A DNA stretch of 64,000 nt from positions 18,664,001 to 18,728,000 of the forward strand of contig CM076141.1 in NCBI GenBank assembly GCA_038025085.1, written 5' to 3'. Source of the stretch: Tetragonia tetragonoides. Lineage: Eukaryota; Streptophyta; Magnoliopsida; Caryophyllales; Aizoaceae. The notes under the pieces are model-generated. The model was not told the origin of the DNA. It did not search any database and saw only the letters and a program-made list of their open reading frames with translations. Each line of letters begins with the position of its first letter. Position 1 is the first letter of the stretch. Both the position numbers and the translations under genes were made by a program. Shown one piece after another: positions 53,860-64,000 of the stretch.

Positions 53860-56006
53860 TCACACATTGGATACTTCACCACGTGGCACCTCACCATTGG
53901 GTTTCACACACTCTTTCTCATTCCCCTTATTATCATCAATAGCTTGTCCTTCAATAACACCATTTCCGTTTCCGTTATTGTTATTGACTTCATTAACACC
54001 GATCATCTCTTCAACAACAACTTCAATAAATTCAGAATTATCATGTTGTTCATGTTGCTCAATTTTCTCAATCTTGCCAAGCTTAATATCGACGGCGAGC
54101 TCGGCTTGAAGCTGCTTGATGTTAGCTTCAACTTCTTTTATTCCATGTTTGCGCTTCTTTGATGAGTCCTTGTAGACAATGTAGAGTATCATTTGTGTAA
54201 TTCCAAAGGCGAGGCCTAGGATATTTGGCAACTGAAAAAAAAACAGTGCACGAAACATTGTCAGTTTCACAAGAACTTGTTTTTCAGTGGAACAAGGGTC
54301 ACGACTCATAACACATTTCTATATTGATCTACCTACAAAATTTGCTCTTATATGTTTTACTAATAAATAAAGTTCCCTAGCTAGCAAGGAACTTGTTATA
54401 ATAATTTGTTGCAAAGATAGCGTAGAAAACGGATTATTAGTTACTTACAGCAATGTAGAAATCGTGAATGAGGAAACCGTAGAAGAACCACATCACCGCA
54501 CATAGGGTGAGTGAGAAGGATAGCCAAAATGGCATGAACTCCACGCTCTTTGTCCTTATTACCATCCTCTGCCATAAATTAATTAATTCAATCATTCAAT
54601 ATTTGTCAAATTAAGTAATAACGATACACAAAAATTTGTATGAAACCGTCTTATCGTATGACGGGGGTCATTTTTAATAGAAACGAGGGTGACACTTTTT
54701 TTATCGAAAGTAATCAGCTAGTACATTTGGAACATTTATAAAGGATGAGTCACACTATGTTTCACCAAAACAAATGAAAAGACAATTTTTTTTGAGTGAA
54801 TTTGTTATAGTTTATTCTCTGCACTAATAGTAATAATATTTAAATAAAAGGTTGGGCTAAATTTGTTACCATAACGCTAAGGGGAGCAGCAAAGACAGAG
54901 ATAGAGAAGATGGCGCAAATCCATCCGACGGCCTTCTCACGGTCACCACCTCGTGAGAACAGAGTGTGGTGGTCGGTACCTCGTACGAACATTAGGGTGG
55001 TAAACATGATGAGCCCGTAGAACGCCACATTGAACAGACTCAGCAGCTTGGTAGTGTACATCTACAAAAATACACCATAACATCGTAAATATCATTACAA
55101 ATACAAATTCAATTTACGGTGAGTTGGTCTTACACACGCCTTTTTTTTTTTGTTTTTTTTTTAAGTGAACGTATACTAGACTTGCTCTTAAACTATATTG
55201 TTAGTTAGTGATATTTCCTAACTTTTAGTTAGTAGGTCATTTGTTTCCTAAATACTAGTTCCCCCACATTTTTTTTATTTCTGGCTAATTAGAATTTTTT
55301 TTTCACTTCTTAAGTGCGTGGTCACTAATTGCACTCCATTTCTCCTAAGTAAAATGAAACTGTAGAGTGCAAAAAAGTGCTCGCTAGCAAAAAGTAGCAA
55401 ATTTTTTTCTCTCTTTACTTTATTACTTATTTTTTAATATTCAAATTTCCAACAAAATGTAGAACGAGTATATACCCTGGCTTTTCGTGGAGCGTAGATC
55501 ATATAGACGGTTAAGTAAAACCCTTGGATGGCGCAACCAATAGTGTTGATGATGATGATCATGGTGCCATTGCTTTCCTTAACTAAGGCATAGTATAACA
55601 AAAGCATGGCACTAAAGAGTGACACCGCATAAGGTATAGATTGGAACCCTTGTGTTGATTTCTCCTTGTATATCCTCCAAAATGTAGGCCTATACATATC
55701 ACCAATTAACACAATATATATCAATAAATAAATAAATAAAATCTTCCAAACCAAAACAAAATTGCACCTCAACTAGTATAGTATATAGTACTCCATACTA
55801 TCTTTGGTCGATTTCTTATACTATTGAAACTTTACCAACTAAGCTAACTGATTGACATGTATAGATAGATCGATTAATTGAGAACTGAGAATGAAGTGAG
55901 AGGGAGGTGCTTACATAGGAGCCAAGAAGACACCAAAGGAGACAATGTTACCAAGAATGCCAAAAATGAAGGCTAATTCATGGAGATTAATAGAAGTCAG
56001 TGCCAT
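53860..56006 (-). CDS. SWEET: SWEET sugar transporter (MtN3/saliva family), intact, five coding exons
   Basis: Bidirectional sugar facilitator in the plasma membrane or tonoplast. Exons (minus): 55915-56006, 55476-55689, 54870-55061, 54449-54568, 53860-54231; all introns GT-AG; 329 codons. Two MtN3 triple-helix repeats (residues about 9-97 and 130-217) joined by a linker helix. Conserved prolines of both repeats are present ([28 protein letters not shown]), as are pocket Asn79 (INTIGC) and Asn209 (LPNILG) and Trp193. The usual first pocket Trp in 'SAMLW' is Leu61 here. The tail (about residues 229-329) is long, basic then acidic and Asn/Gly-rich. The exon pattern matches the family except that the usual 37-bp second exon is fused to the third. 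Sequence resembles clade III (sucrose-type) members; clade not proven. Confidence 0.95.
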
Positions 56007-56061
56007 TTTAGCTTAATAATTATAAGCTAGTTATATTATAAGCTCTCTCTGATCAAAGAAG

Positions 56062-56071
<10 letters not shown>

Positions 56072-56105
<34 letters not shown>

Positions 56106-56110
56106 AGAGA
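56072..56110 (-). repeat. (CT)n microsatellite in the SWEET 5' UTR
   Basis: GA dinucleotide run on the plus strand (CT on the transcript strand) between TATA box and ATG, a common feature of plant 5' UTRs. Confidence 0.8.
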
Positions 56111-56165
56111 GCTTATAATTTGTATTTGTGGGAACTGCATCAAAACAAGGGTGGTGAAGGATGGT

Positions 56166-56173
56166 TTATATAG
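56166..56173 (-). promoter_or_regulatory. TATA box of the SWEET gene
   Basis: Minus strand ACTATATAAACC about 160 bp upstream of the ATG; transcription would start near 56140. The copia element G begins 190 bp further upstream, so distal promoter elements now lie beyond 59124. Confidence 0.65.
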
Positions 56174-56360
56174 TGGCCCTTAAAGCAAAAACGCTAGCGC
56201 AGATGGCAGTATGCCTTGTGAGAGTGAAATATTTCCCCTTAATTTAAAATGTTTTTGGCTTTTAATTAAACCATATTTAATTAGCTGTTAAGCATTATTA
56301 AGTAATACGTGTTAGTAGTTCTAACTTCTAAGATTAATTAGCTGCTAAGTCCTTGGGTGG

Positions 56361-57026
56361 TGTTGAGGTAACGCTCCAAATACCAAATAGTATTATTAAG
56401 TTGTGTTTTATTTTATTTTAGTTTTGTAAAGAAATAAAATAAAACAAAAGAAAAAGAAAAGAAAAAAAAAAAGAAAAGAAAACAAAAACAAAAAAGAAGA
56501 GGAATTTTAGTTGATATGGGAAACTGCTAATCAAAAGCCTTGATTGATTATAAAAGAACCATCAGAGGCTTATGCAAAACGGCAGAAGCAGAGCACAGCC
56601 GAACAAAAAGACAGGAAGAGAGCCAGTGAGTGAGAGACAAACAAAGAGGTTTGTTCCAGTTCACGGTTAATTCGGTTTGTTTGGGTGAAGATAATCGGAG
56701 TATTCGGATCGGTCATCGACAGGTATTTTGTGAGTGTATCTTTGGTTTTGTGAGAGTACCAAATTGAGTTAGGGTTTGTCAATTTGTGCTAGTACCAAAG
56801 ATAGATTGTCTACTTGTTGTTTGATCTTGTGATTGTTACCGATTGTACTCTTGATTATTATAGTGGATTATTATTTTAGTGCGTGGAGATCCGCACCGTG
56901 GTTTTTCCCCTAATTGAGAGGGGTTTTCCACGTAAATTGTTTGTGTTGTTTTTTGGGTTCTTGCACTTTATTTTTCCGATTATCTGTTGTTGTGATTGTG
57001 GGTAAATACCGTAGTTTTCCCCAACA
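56361..57026 (+). repeat. 5' LTR of element G
   Basis: Contains TATA box TATAAAA at 56549-56555; transcription runs away from the SWEET gene. Confidence 0.9.
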
Positions 57027-57027
57027 G

Positions 57028-57039
57028 TGGTATCAGAGC
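57028..57039 (+). promoter_or_regulatory. Primer-binding site of element G (tRNA-iMet)
   Basis: TGGTATCAGAGC, the standard plant copia PBS complementary to initiator tRNA-Met. Confidence 0.95.
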
Positions 57040-57111
57040 CTTTTGGTTGTAGGATCGGTGGTGGGAAAATTACTGTATTTGTTGAAGGAGGAATTATTTT
57101 GTGCAAGTAAC

Positions 57112-58461
57112 ATGTCTGGTAGTATGCCCAAATATGATATCCCTTTGTTTGATGGTAAAATTAATTTTACTGTGTGGAAGAGTACAGTTGAGGATTTGTT
57201 GGTTCAACAAAATTTAGATGAGGCTTTAGATGAGACAAAGCCTAGTGGGGTGACCGATGCCCAATGGACATCGAAGAAGAAGAAAGCTGTCAGTACTAAT
57301 AGATTAGCTATGGCTCCGGAGATCAAGTATAATTACTTGACTGAAACAGATCCAAAGAAGTTGTTGGATAAGCTCCAGAGTGTATATGCATCAAAGTCAC
57401 TGACTAACAAGCTTTGTTTGAGATATGAGTTGTACCAGCTAAAGATGGAGCAAGGTACAGTGTTGCAGGACCACATTAATAATTTTAACCAGCTAGTATG
57501 TCAGTTGAGAAATGCAGATGAGAAGATCTCTGATCAAGAGGAGGCATTGTTATTGTTGGCTTCACTACCTAAGTCCTACAGGCCAATTGTGCAGACATTA
57601 CTTGTAGGGAGGACAGAAATTACACTAGATGAAGCAATGACAGTGTTGAGAGAGAATGATCGGATGATGTTGCAGGTTGATGGTGTATCTTCTAGTGATG
57701 GGGGAGATAGAGTACTAGCTGCGGAGGTGTCCGAAAGAGGGAGGAATCATGAGAGAAGAGGAGGTGGCCCGAGAAGTAGATCGAAGTCACGCGCGAGAGA
57801 CTTTAGTAACGTGGAGTGTTACTATTGTGGTGAGAAGGGTCATATTCAGAGTCGTTGCCCAAAGATGAGAGATGATTTGAAGAGTTTCAAGCAGCTGCAA
57901 GAGAAGATGGGTAAGACCAAAATTGATGATGATAGCGGTTCCTCTAATGTAATTATGTCTTGTGATGGTAATAAAGAGTTGTTCTTGGCTAGTAACGATG
58001 AGGGGAAGGAAAGCCAAGAGAGTTGGGTGTTGGACTCCGGCGCTTCGGTTCATATTTGTAGAGACCATGCTATGTTTGATACTTTGTGCCAAGATGGTGA
58101 GTATGGTGACATTAACATGGGGAGTGGTAAGTTGAAGGCCAAAGGGATGGGAAGCATCCGCATTGAGCTCCATGGTGGTGTGACTAGAACCTTCCACAAT
58201 GTGAGATATGTACCCGATGCTCGTGTTAACGTGATTTCGTTGGGTGAGTTGACATCGCAAGGGTGTAGATATATTGGTACGGGAAGGTGGTGCAAGGTAT
58301 ATCGTGGTGCTACTTTGATTGTGCAAGGAAAGAAGGCGGAGAACAACTTGTGTTATGTTGAGGGTCATTGCATAGGGAGGAGCAAGACCGTGAAGAAAAA
58401 GGTCCGTTTCTCGGACAAGGTGGAAGTATTTGGTGATTTGGGTAGAGGGAGGATTTGTTGA
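57112..58461 (+). CDS. gag-protease protein of element G
   Basis: 449 codons from ATG 57112 ('MSGSMPKYDIPLFDGKINFT'). The frame is open upstream into the LTR, but this ATG starts the conserved gag text. Copia gag domain with 'LLDKLQSVYASKSLTNKLCL' and 'LPKSYRPIVQTLL', a basic Arg/Ser-rich stretch, zinc knuckle CYYCGEKGHIQSRC (about residues 240-253), then protease with active site WVLDSGASVHIC (about 307). After the protease the protein passes into a short tail 'KKVRFSDKVEVFG' that in full elements lies near the end of pol, so the integrase-to-RNase H part was deleted in frame. The TGA stop lies within the first bases of the 3' LTR. Confidence 0.9.
   Translation: MSGSMPKYDIPLFDGKINFTVWKSTVEDLLVQQNLDEALDETKPSGVTDAQWTSKKKKAVSTNRLAMAPEIKYNYLTETDPKKLLDKLQSVYASKSLTNKLCLRYELYQLKMEQGTVLQDHINNFNQLVCQLRNADEKISDQEEALLLLASLPKSYRPIVQTLLVGRTEITLDEAMTVLRENDRMMLQVDGVSSSDGGDRVLAAEVSERGRNHERRGGGPRSRSKSRARDFSNVECYYCGEKGHIQSRCPKMRDDLKSFKQLQEKMGKTKIDDDSGSSNVIMSCDGNKELFLASNDEGKESQESWVLDSGASVHICRDHAMFDTLCQDGEYGDINMGSGKLKAKGMGSIRIELHGGVTRTFHNVRYVPDARVNVISLGELTSQGCRYIGTGRWCKVYRGATLIVQGKKAENNLCYVEGHCIGRSKTVKKKVRFSDKVEVFGDLGRGRIC
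58442..58455 (+). promoter_or_regulatory. Polypurine tract of element G
   Basis: GTAGAGGGAGGATT directly before the 3' LTR; it also encodes the last codons of the ORF. Confidence 0.8.
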
Positions 58462-59124
58462 GGTAACGCTCCAAATACCAAATAGTATTATTAAGTTGTG
58501 TTTTATTTTATTTTAGTTTTGTAAAGAAATAAAATAAAACAAAAGAAAAAAAAAAGAAAAAAAAAAAAAAGAAAAGAAAACAAAAACAAAAAAGAAGAGG
58601 AATTTTAGTTGATATGGGAAACTGCTAATCAAAAGCCTTGATTGATTATAAAAGAACCATCAGAGGCTTATGCAAAACGGCAGAAGCAGAGCACAGCCGA
58701 ACAAAAAGAAAGGAAGAGAGCCAGTGAGTGAGAGACAAACAAAGAGGTTTGTTCCAGTTCACGGTTAATTCGGTTTGTTTGGGTGAAGATAATCGGAGTA
58801 TTCGGATCGGTCATCGACAGGTATTTTGTGAGTGTATCTTTGGTTTTGTGAGAGTACCAAATTGAGTTAGGGTTTGTCAATTTGTGCTAGTACCAAAGAT
58901 AGATTGTCTACTTGTTGTTTGATCTTGTGATTGTTACCGATTGTACTCTTGATTATTATAGTGGATTATTATTTTAGTGCGTGGAGATCCGCACCGTGGT
59001 TTTTCCCCTAATTGAGAGGGGTTTTCCACGTAAATTGTTTGTGTTGTTTTTTGGGTTCTTGCACTTTATTTTTCCGATTATCTGTTGTTGTGATTGTGGG
59101 TAAATACCGTAGTTTTCCCCAACA
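58456..59124 (+). repeat. 3' LTR of element G
   Basis: Copy of 56361-57026, slightly longer in the A-rich run, one 'aaagacagg' to 'aaagaaagg' change. Confidence 0.9.
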
Positions 59125-59129
59125 GGTGG

Positions 59130-59838
59130 GCGTCCTACATTTCATGCATTGCTGGTTAAGTAATTATTGTTATGGTTTAATTACTCCTAATACCCTATAG
59201 TTTAGCTGATTATTCTACTTAACTAATTAATTATATTTATTTAGCCTTTTATTACTTTATTGTAAAATAAATATTAGGACACTCTAGGCTGTCAAACAAC
59301 ATTGCCAGTCATATTCCTTTTTGAGCTTTTTCAGTAAAATTTTCACTTCCCTTTAATTTTAGTCCCTTCCTTTGGTTTCAGCAGCTTCCCCAACCTTTCT
59401 GTTAATTTTTATTTTCTTTTAATTTTTGGGGAATATGCTATGTATTCTCACTAGGGGAGTTGAGGTTGAAGTTCGACCAATGTAGCTTGCATGATACTAT
59501 TAATAAGCCATTTGAACCTACAAAAATTTGTATACCCCGGGGAATTTGTATATTATATAAGAAACTATTTCAAGTCTTGGTCAAAAACACTTTTGAATAT
59601 ATTCTTGGTAACTTTTTGGTTATAAATTTGAGGTAACAAACTTGGTACTAAATGATTAAATGAAGATACTCCATTTGATGAGCAAAAAAAAAAAAAAATG
59701 AAGATACTTCATTTGGCATTGGATCCATGTCGATTAAAACTTTAAAAAATGAGTGTCGTACTTTTATTTTGAGAAAGTATCAACATTATATTTTTTTTCT
59801 TGTGAATATACCATTTCAATATTTTAAACAACTTTTAT
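59130..59838. other. AT-rich intergenic DNA, displaced distal promoter side of SWEET
   Basis: Sequence that adjoined the SWEET promoter before element G inserted (target read ...gggtggGCGTCC). No gene recognised. Confidence 0.45.
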
Positions 59839-60741
<903 letters not shown>

Positions 60742-61110
60742 TAAATAGATCACAAAAACTTGTATGAGACCGTCCCACGATGGGACAAAGTTACTACATA
60801 TATGATCGTGATATAAATAATATTTCGTATCATAACCATGTATACATGTGTCAATAAAAAGATTCTACGACAAAAATAAACTGATTTTTAGATAAGTAAA
60901 AAAGAATTCAGTTTACTTATTTATTTAGTTTAGTTCGATTTAATTAAAAACGTGGTGGATTCTCGCAAAAAAAAAAAAAAAAAAACAAAAACAAAAAAAA
61001 AAAACAGGTCAGATGTCCTCGAACCCGAAGGGACAAAAATAAAATAAAATAAATAAATAAAATCAAGAATTCAGATCAGTTGACTGGTATTGGGAGTAAT
61101 CAGTTTGGGC

Positions 61111-61290
61111 AGCCCAGTGGTGTCCAAGTTTTGGATCAAGAATTCAAGAATGATAAACTTCGAGCCCACAAGCAACAGAAAGCCCACTCTCCACTTTATG
61201 CTACACTTTATTCTAATTTCCCTTCTCTTCTTTCTTCTCCACCTCCACTGTATCGACCATCCCAAATTAGGGTTCAGAGATTCAGGGTTT
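61111..61290 (+). promoter_or_regulatory. Promoter of the gene at 61324 with site II-like and telo-box-like motifs
   Basis: AGCCCA (TGGGCT on the other strand, site II type) at 61111, 61163 and 61181, then TTAGGGTTC (61267) and CAGGGTTTA (61283), close to the telo box. This pairing is known from promoters of plant ribosome-biogenesis genes, which fits the weak product assignment of the gene. Confidence 0.5.
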
Positions 61291-61323
61291 ATCACTCAAA
61301 ATTGGGGATTTGAGATTTCGAAA

Positions 61324-64000
61324 ATGAAGAACCGAAACTCGAGAAATGATGAAGGCCATGAGAGAGGAGAGAGAGTCACTGATGACATTAACAGCAACAA
61401 GAATAAGAAGATGAAGATGAAGAAAAACATGCAGAGATTGGGTGGCGGTGGTCTTTCTCTTGAAGCCTTTGCCAATGCAAAAACCAGAAGCAAGGACTAT
61501 AATCCTGCTTTATTAAGTATGATTCCTCTCTCTCTCTTAAAAAATCTCTATCTGATATTTTTGTTGTTGCATATGGTTTTCGTTATTGGGATATTTTTGT
61601 GTTTAGTAATTGCAGAGGGTAGTTGTGACTAGATTTGAGGAAAATGATAGCTGCTTGTGAAATTTTAGATTGTGTGCTATGACTATGAGATGAATGGATT
61701 AGATTATGCTAGTGTTAGCTGCTAAGAATAAGTACATTGTGTTTGGAGTGAATTAGAGTAGTTGCATATCTATTTGATTTCTTGACTTAGTGCTTTTGGT
61801 TGATAAGCGGAAAAAAGGCAATCCGCGAAACAGAGACATATATGACTATCGAGAATCGACCACGTCACCACGTACAAACGTTTTTCATCTATGCAATTGA
61901 GGCACATTATCTGACCTATTGATTTTATTGTGTAATGTAATGGCTCAATTGGAGTTTTAGGGAACAATGATATTTAGAGAACGATGCTGTATTGGCTTTT
62001 TCATTTAGTGTAGTATGCGAAGTAACCATTGTTTAGCTGATGAGTTGCTTTTTTGTTCCCTAGTATCTTAAGAGTATTAGGTATTTGTTGTAAACTTGTA
62101 GTGTTGAGCCACTATTGGGAAAATATTCAGGTTTGGAATCAAATGGCGTCTTATAGCTTTGCACTTCTTGTTTCATAAGAATGAGCACCTAGTCATTGTT
62201 GTTTAGTCAACGCTATGAACATTTAAAGTACCTGCTCAAGTGCTCCCCAGAACCTTGTTATAACTTATGGGAGACGCTAGGGTATGGGAATGAATATCCT
62301 TAAGTGGCTTCAGTAGTAGTATGAATGAGGGCTAGTAATTTCTATTTAGTGACAACATGACCACTTAAAGCGGAAAACATATTGTTGGGGCCCACACAGA
62401 GCATTTCTTATTGAAGAGTAGCCATATAGTTGATATGAGACGGCGAGCCATGCATGTTTAGATCTTCCATCAATGGATACAGATTGAAATATCTGTGATA
62501 GATGTTGTAGCTTTGAATTTTAATGATGTGAAATAACCCTTCTACAAACAAACAAGTGAACCAACAACAGGAATATAGAAGTTTGCTGGTAGAGTGGAGG
62601 AGGATGGTAATGAAGGGAAGGCCAAAAAAGTTCGCTGGCATATATTCGAAAAGCATTTCAGGTGATGTGGTGAACAGTAACAAACCCAGGAGAGAAGGTG
62701 GGGATACAAACAGGAAGTTGCTAGTGGGCCAGAGGGTGCGAGTGACAGTACCTCATGAATTATTACTTGAGAACTACCATAGTTGTAGCTTTTATTTTTC
62801 AATGCAGTGATGGTGCTCCACAAAACACTAACCTGGCTAACCCGGTTAGCTTAGAAGTGGGTGAATGATCATGAGCAATGTTTCTCCGCCTCGGGTAGCA
62901 GTTCGACCTGATCCGACACGGGGCACTACATGAAATGTGGGTCAAAACTGATGGATGAATAGTTCTCTACAAGGAAGCACGGACATGGCACTCAGCCTGC
63001 GTTTCCCATTTCCGCATTCCCTTTCCGTGATTCCTTGCATATTATAATGTTTGAGAATTTGCGCTTCCAGTGTCCCGTGTCCGCATTCCCATTTCCGTGC
63101 TACGTTGGTTCTCTACATCTTCCTTCTGTTGGTAGCTGTCTTCACTCTTCCGAGAGGAGTTCAGGGGAATAAAGTTAGAGTTGGAGCTATCCTTCGGGCC
63201 TTCTTAGACGTGTACCGATTGTTAGTAGTCTGATGATGCTATATTTTACCATTAAACATCTCTGGTACATTGGAATCTAATTTGAAAGAAATTACAATGC
63301 CCTTAATAAGGTTAAATTTCATGAAGCTCCTGCCTTTGGGTGGGGTATTTTCCCTTTATTTGGGAGGGGGGGTAGAAAAGTGGGAGAGGGTGTGGCAGCA
63401 TTAAGGTTGGTAAACGCACATAGATTGTTTATCTATATGAGCCTTGCATGGACAGGCTTTGACTGCATAGCTCTTCACAACAGATAACTCATAAGAAGCA
63501 GAACAATGAAGTTGGCTGATAGTGACTTTGAGCTGTGTTGAGAAAGGACGTAGAAAATCAGAGAGGAGTGTAGTTCTTGATCAGTTACGTGCATAAACCA
63601 TGTAAACAAATTGTGTGCCAGCTTATGCTTGGTCGAAAATCTCTGGTCCCTATGTTAAGTGAACTTGCAGCTTAAGTTTGAGTAAACTAAAGTTTCCTGG
63701 TTACAAAAGGTGATACAGGATGGAGGTTGATGTCTGGACAGGACTGTGCTGTGTTATGTGTGATTGTTAAATAAGGCTACGCACTCTTGCAGACTACAAA
63801 TTCAAAGTTTAGTCAGTGATAAGGTGTAAAAGTGGTTGGAAGTTGTTTCTTCGAAGGCTGGCTGAAATGGGCCCTTGTTCTATGATTCTTTTGATGCATA
63901 TCAGCTGGAAAATTTTAGTTAAACTCTCTCTGCCTTTTGATTTGTTAATACCAATGACATGTATATCATCTTCTGTGTCTAGAAAAGAAAAGGGAATTCT
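61324..64000 (+). CDS. 5' part of a gene, possibly FYV7-like rRNA-processing protein
   Basis: Exon 1 61324-61516 (64 codons plus one base) from ATG 'MKNRNSRNDEGHERGER', Lys-rich, then 'QRLGGGGLSLEAFANAKTRS' and 'DYNPALL'. Donor AGTATGA at 61517. An acceptor TGTGTCTAG ends at 63982 and the following 18 bases continue in frame as K-K-K-R-E-F to the window end, so intron 1 would be about 2.47 kb. From memory, plant FYV7/CCDC59-type proteins have a similar 'LSLEAFANAK...NPALIKKQREF' segment; this needs a database check. A nucleolar rRNA-processing role would be expected. The upstream ATG at 61090 is in frame but lies in promoter-like, non-conserved sequence, so I prefer 61324. Confidence 0.6.
61517..63982 (+). 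other. Inferred intron 1 of the gene at 61324
   Basis: GTATGA...TGTGTCTAG. T-rich in parts and without a supported gene. 62960-63110 has repeated 'catttccg' words. The 84-codon frame at 62556-62810 ('RPKKFAGIYSKS') is unidentified and ends without support; it could be an alternative exon or chance. Confidence 0.5.

Larger units (their letters stand above)
56361..59124 (+). mobile_element. Young Ty1/copia derivative G with only gag-protease
   Basis: LTRs 56361-57026 (666 bp) and 58456-59124 (669 bp) begin TGTTGAGG and end CCCCAACA, and differ by one substitution plus A-run length as far as I can see. TSD GGTGG at 56356-56360 and 59125-59129. PBS and polypurine tract are present. The single ORF covers gag and protease; integrase, RT and RNase H are absent. 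Near-identical LTRs and an intact ORF mean a recent insertion. It is non-autonomous and must be copied by a related full copia element. Confidence 0.95.

Noticed and set aside
56570..56782. 70-codon minus-strand ORF repeated at 58668-58880
   Set aside because: Present because both LTRs of element G carry it; no family match and lies over the LTR promoter.
57787..58368. 193-codon minus-strand ORF
   Set aside because: Exact antisense shadow of the copia gag-protease gene; no domain, no promoter. Unlike the antisense genes in A and C it has no family resemblance.
61770..63233. Short ORFs within the inferred intron of the gene at 61324
   Set aside because: No homology recognised, no splice context, and they overlap on both strands; treated as intron sequence.

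Overview
The window is nuclear DNA of a flowering plant, very probably a eudicot. Evidence: GT-AG introns in an intact SWEET sugar-transporter gene, plant Ty3/gypsy (Tat/Ogre-like and TGT..ACA Tekay-like) and Ty1/copia LTR retrotransposons, an L1-type LINE remnant, a Mutator-like element, plant mobile domain genes, and AT-rich intergenic DNA. The clade is not certain; the Tat elements with 3' tandem repeats and antisense genes and a dispersed 'GAGACCGTC' repeat would fit Caryophyllales.

Layout. 1-4560: AT-rich, decayed tandem arrays (periods about 135 and 243 bp) containing a 1.65-kb MULE with about 0.4-kb terminal inverted repeats. 4580-9917: 3' remnant of a giant-LTR gypsy element (call it E+; minisatellites, polypurine tract, 4.5-kb LTR). 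9918-10603: LINE tail. 10604-12066: gene-poor, ending in a good TATA box.

12067-53164: one 41-kb nested block whose order can be read from target-site duplications (TSDs). A solo LTR (B, TSD AAGTT) was hit by Tat element A (12474-50988, TSD CTCTC). A was hit between protease and RT by Tat element C (17356-40730, TSD CCTCT). C was then hit three times: solo giant LTR E- (20302-24613, TSD GCTGC), gag-only element F (29802-33075, TSD GTCGC) and solo LTR D (37751-39980, TSD ACAGT, inside C's 3' LTR). A keeps gag, protease, RT, two RNase H domains and integrase, all broken by stops or frameshifts. C has lost protease-RT-RNase H. Both carry two antisense genes between integrase and 3' LTR that encode plant-mobile-domain-type proteins, with introns, TATA boxes and GC-rich upstream modules like those of their own LTRs.

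53170-64000: the genic part. 53170-53480 holds a small possible secreted ORF whose promoter may be the TATA box at 11990, separated from it by the nested block. 53860-56006 (minus) is an intact five-exon SWEET gene of 329 codons. 355 bp upstream of its ATG sits a very young copia derivative G (56361-59124, near-identical LTRs, TSD GGTGG) that encodes only gag-protease. 59130-61020 is AT-rich with two long (TA)n tracts. From 61324 a gene starts whose first exon resembles plant FYV7-like rRNA-processing proteins; a second exon begins 18 bp before the window ends.

Only the SWEET gene, the gag-protease ORF of G, the gag ORF of F and the exon at 61324 look undamaged; most other coding sequence is decayed transposon.
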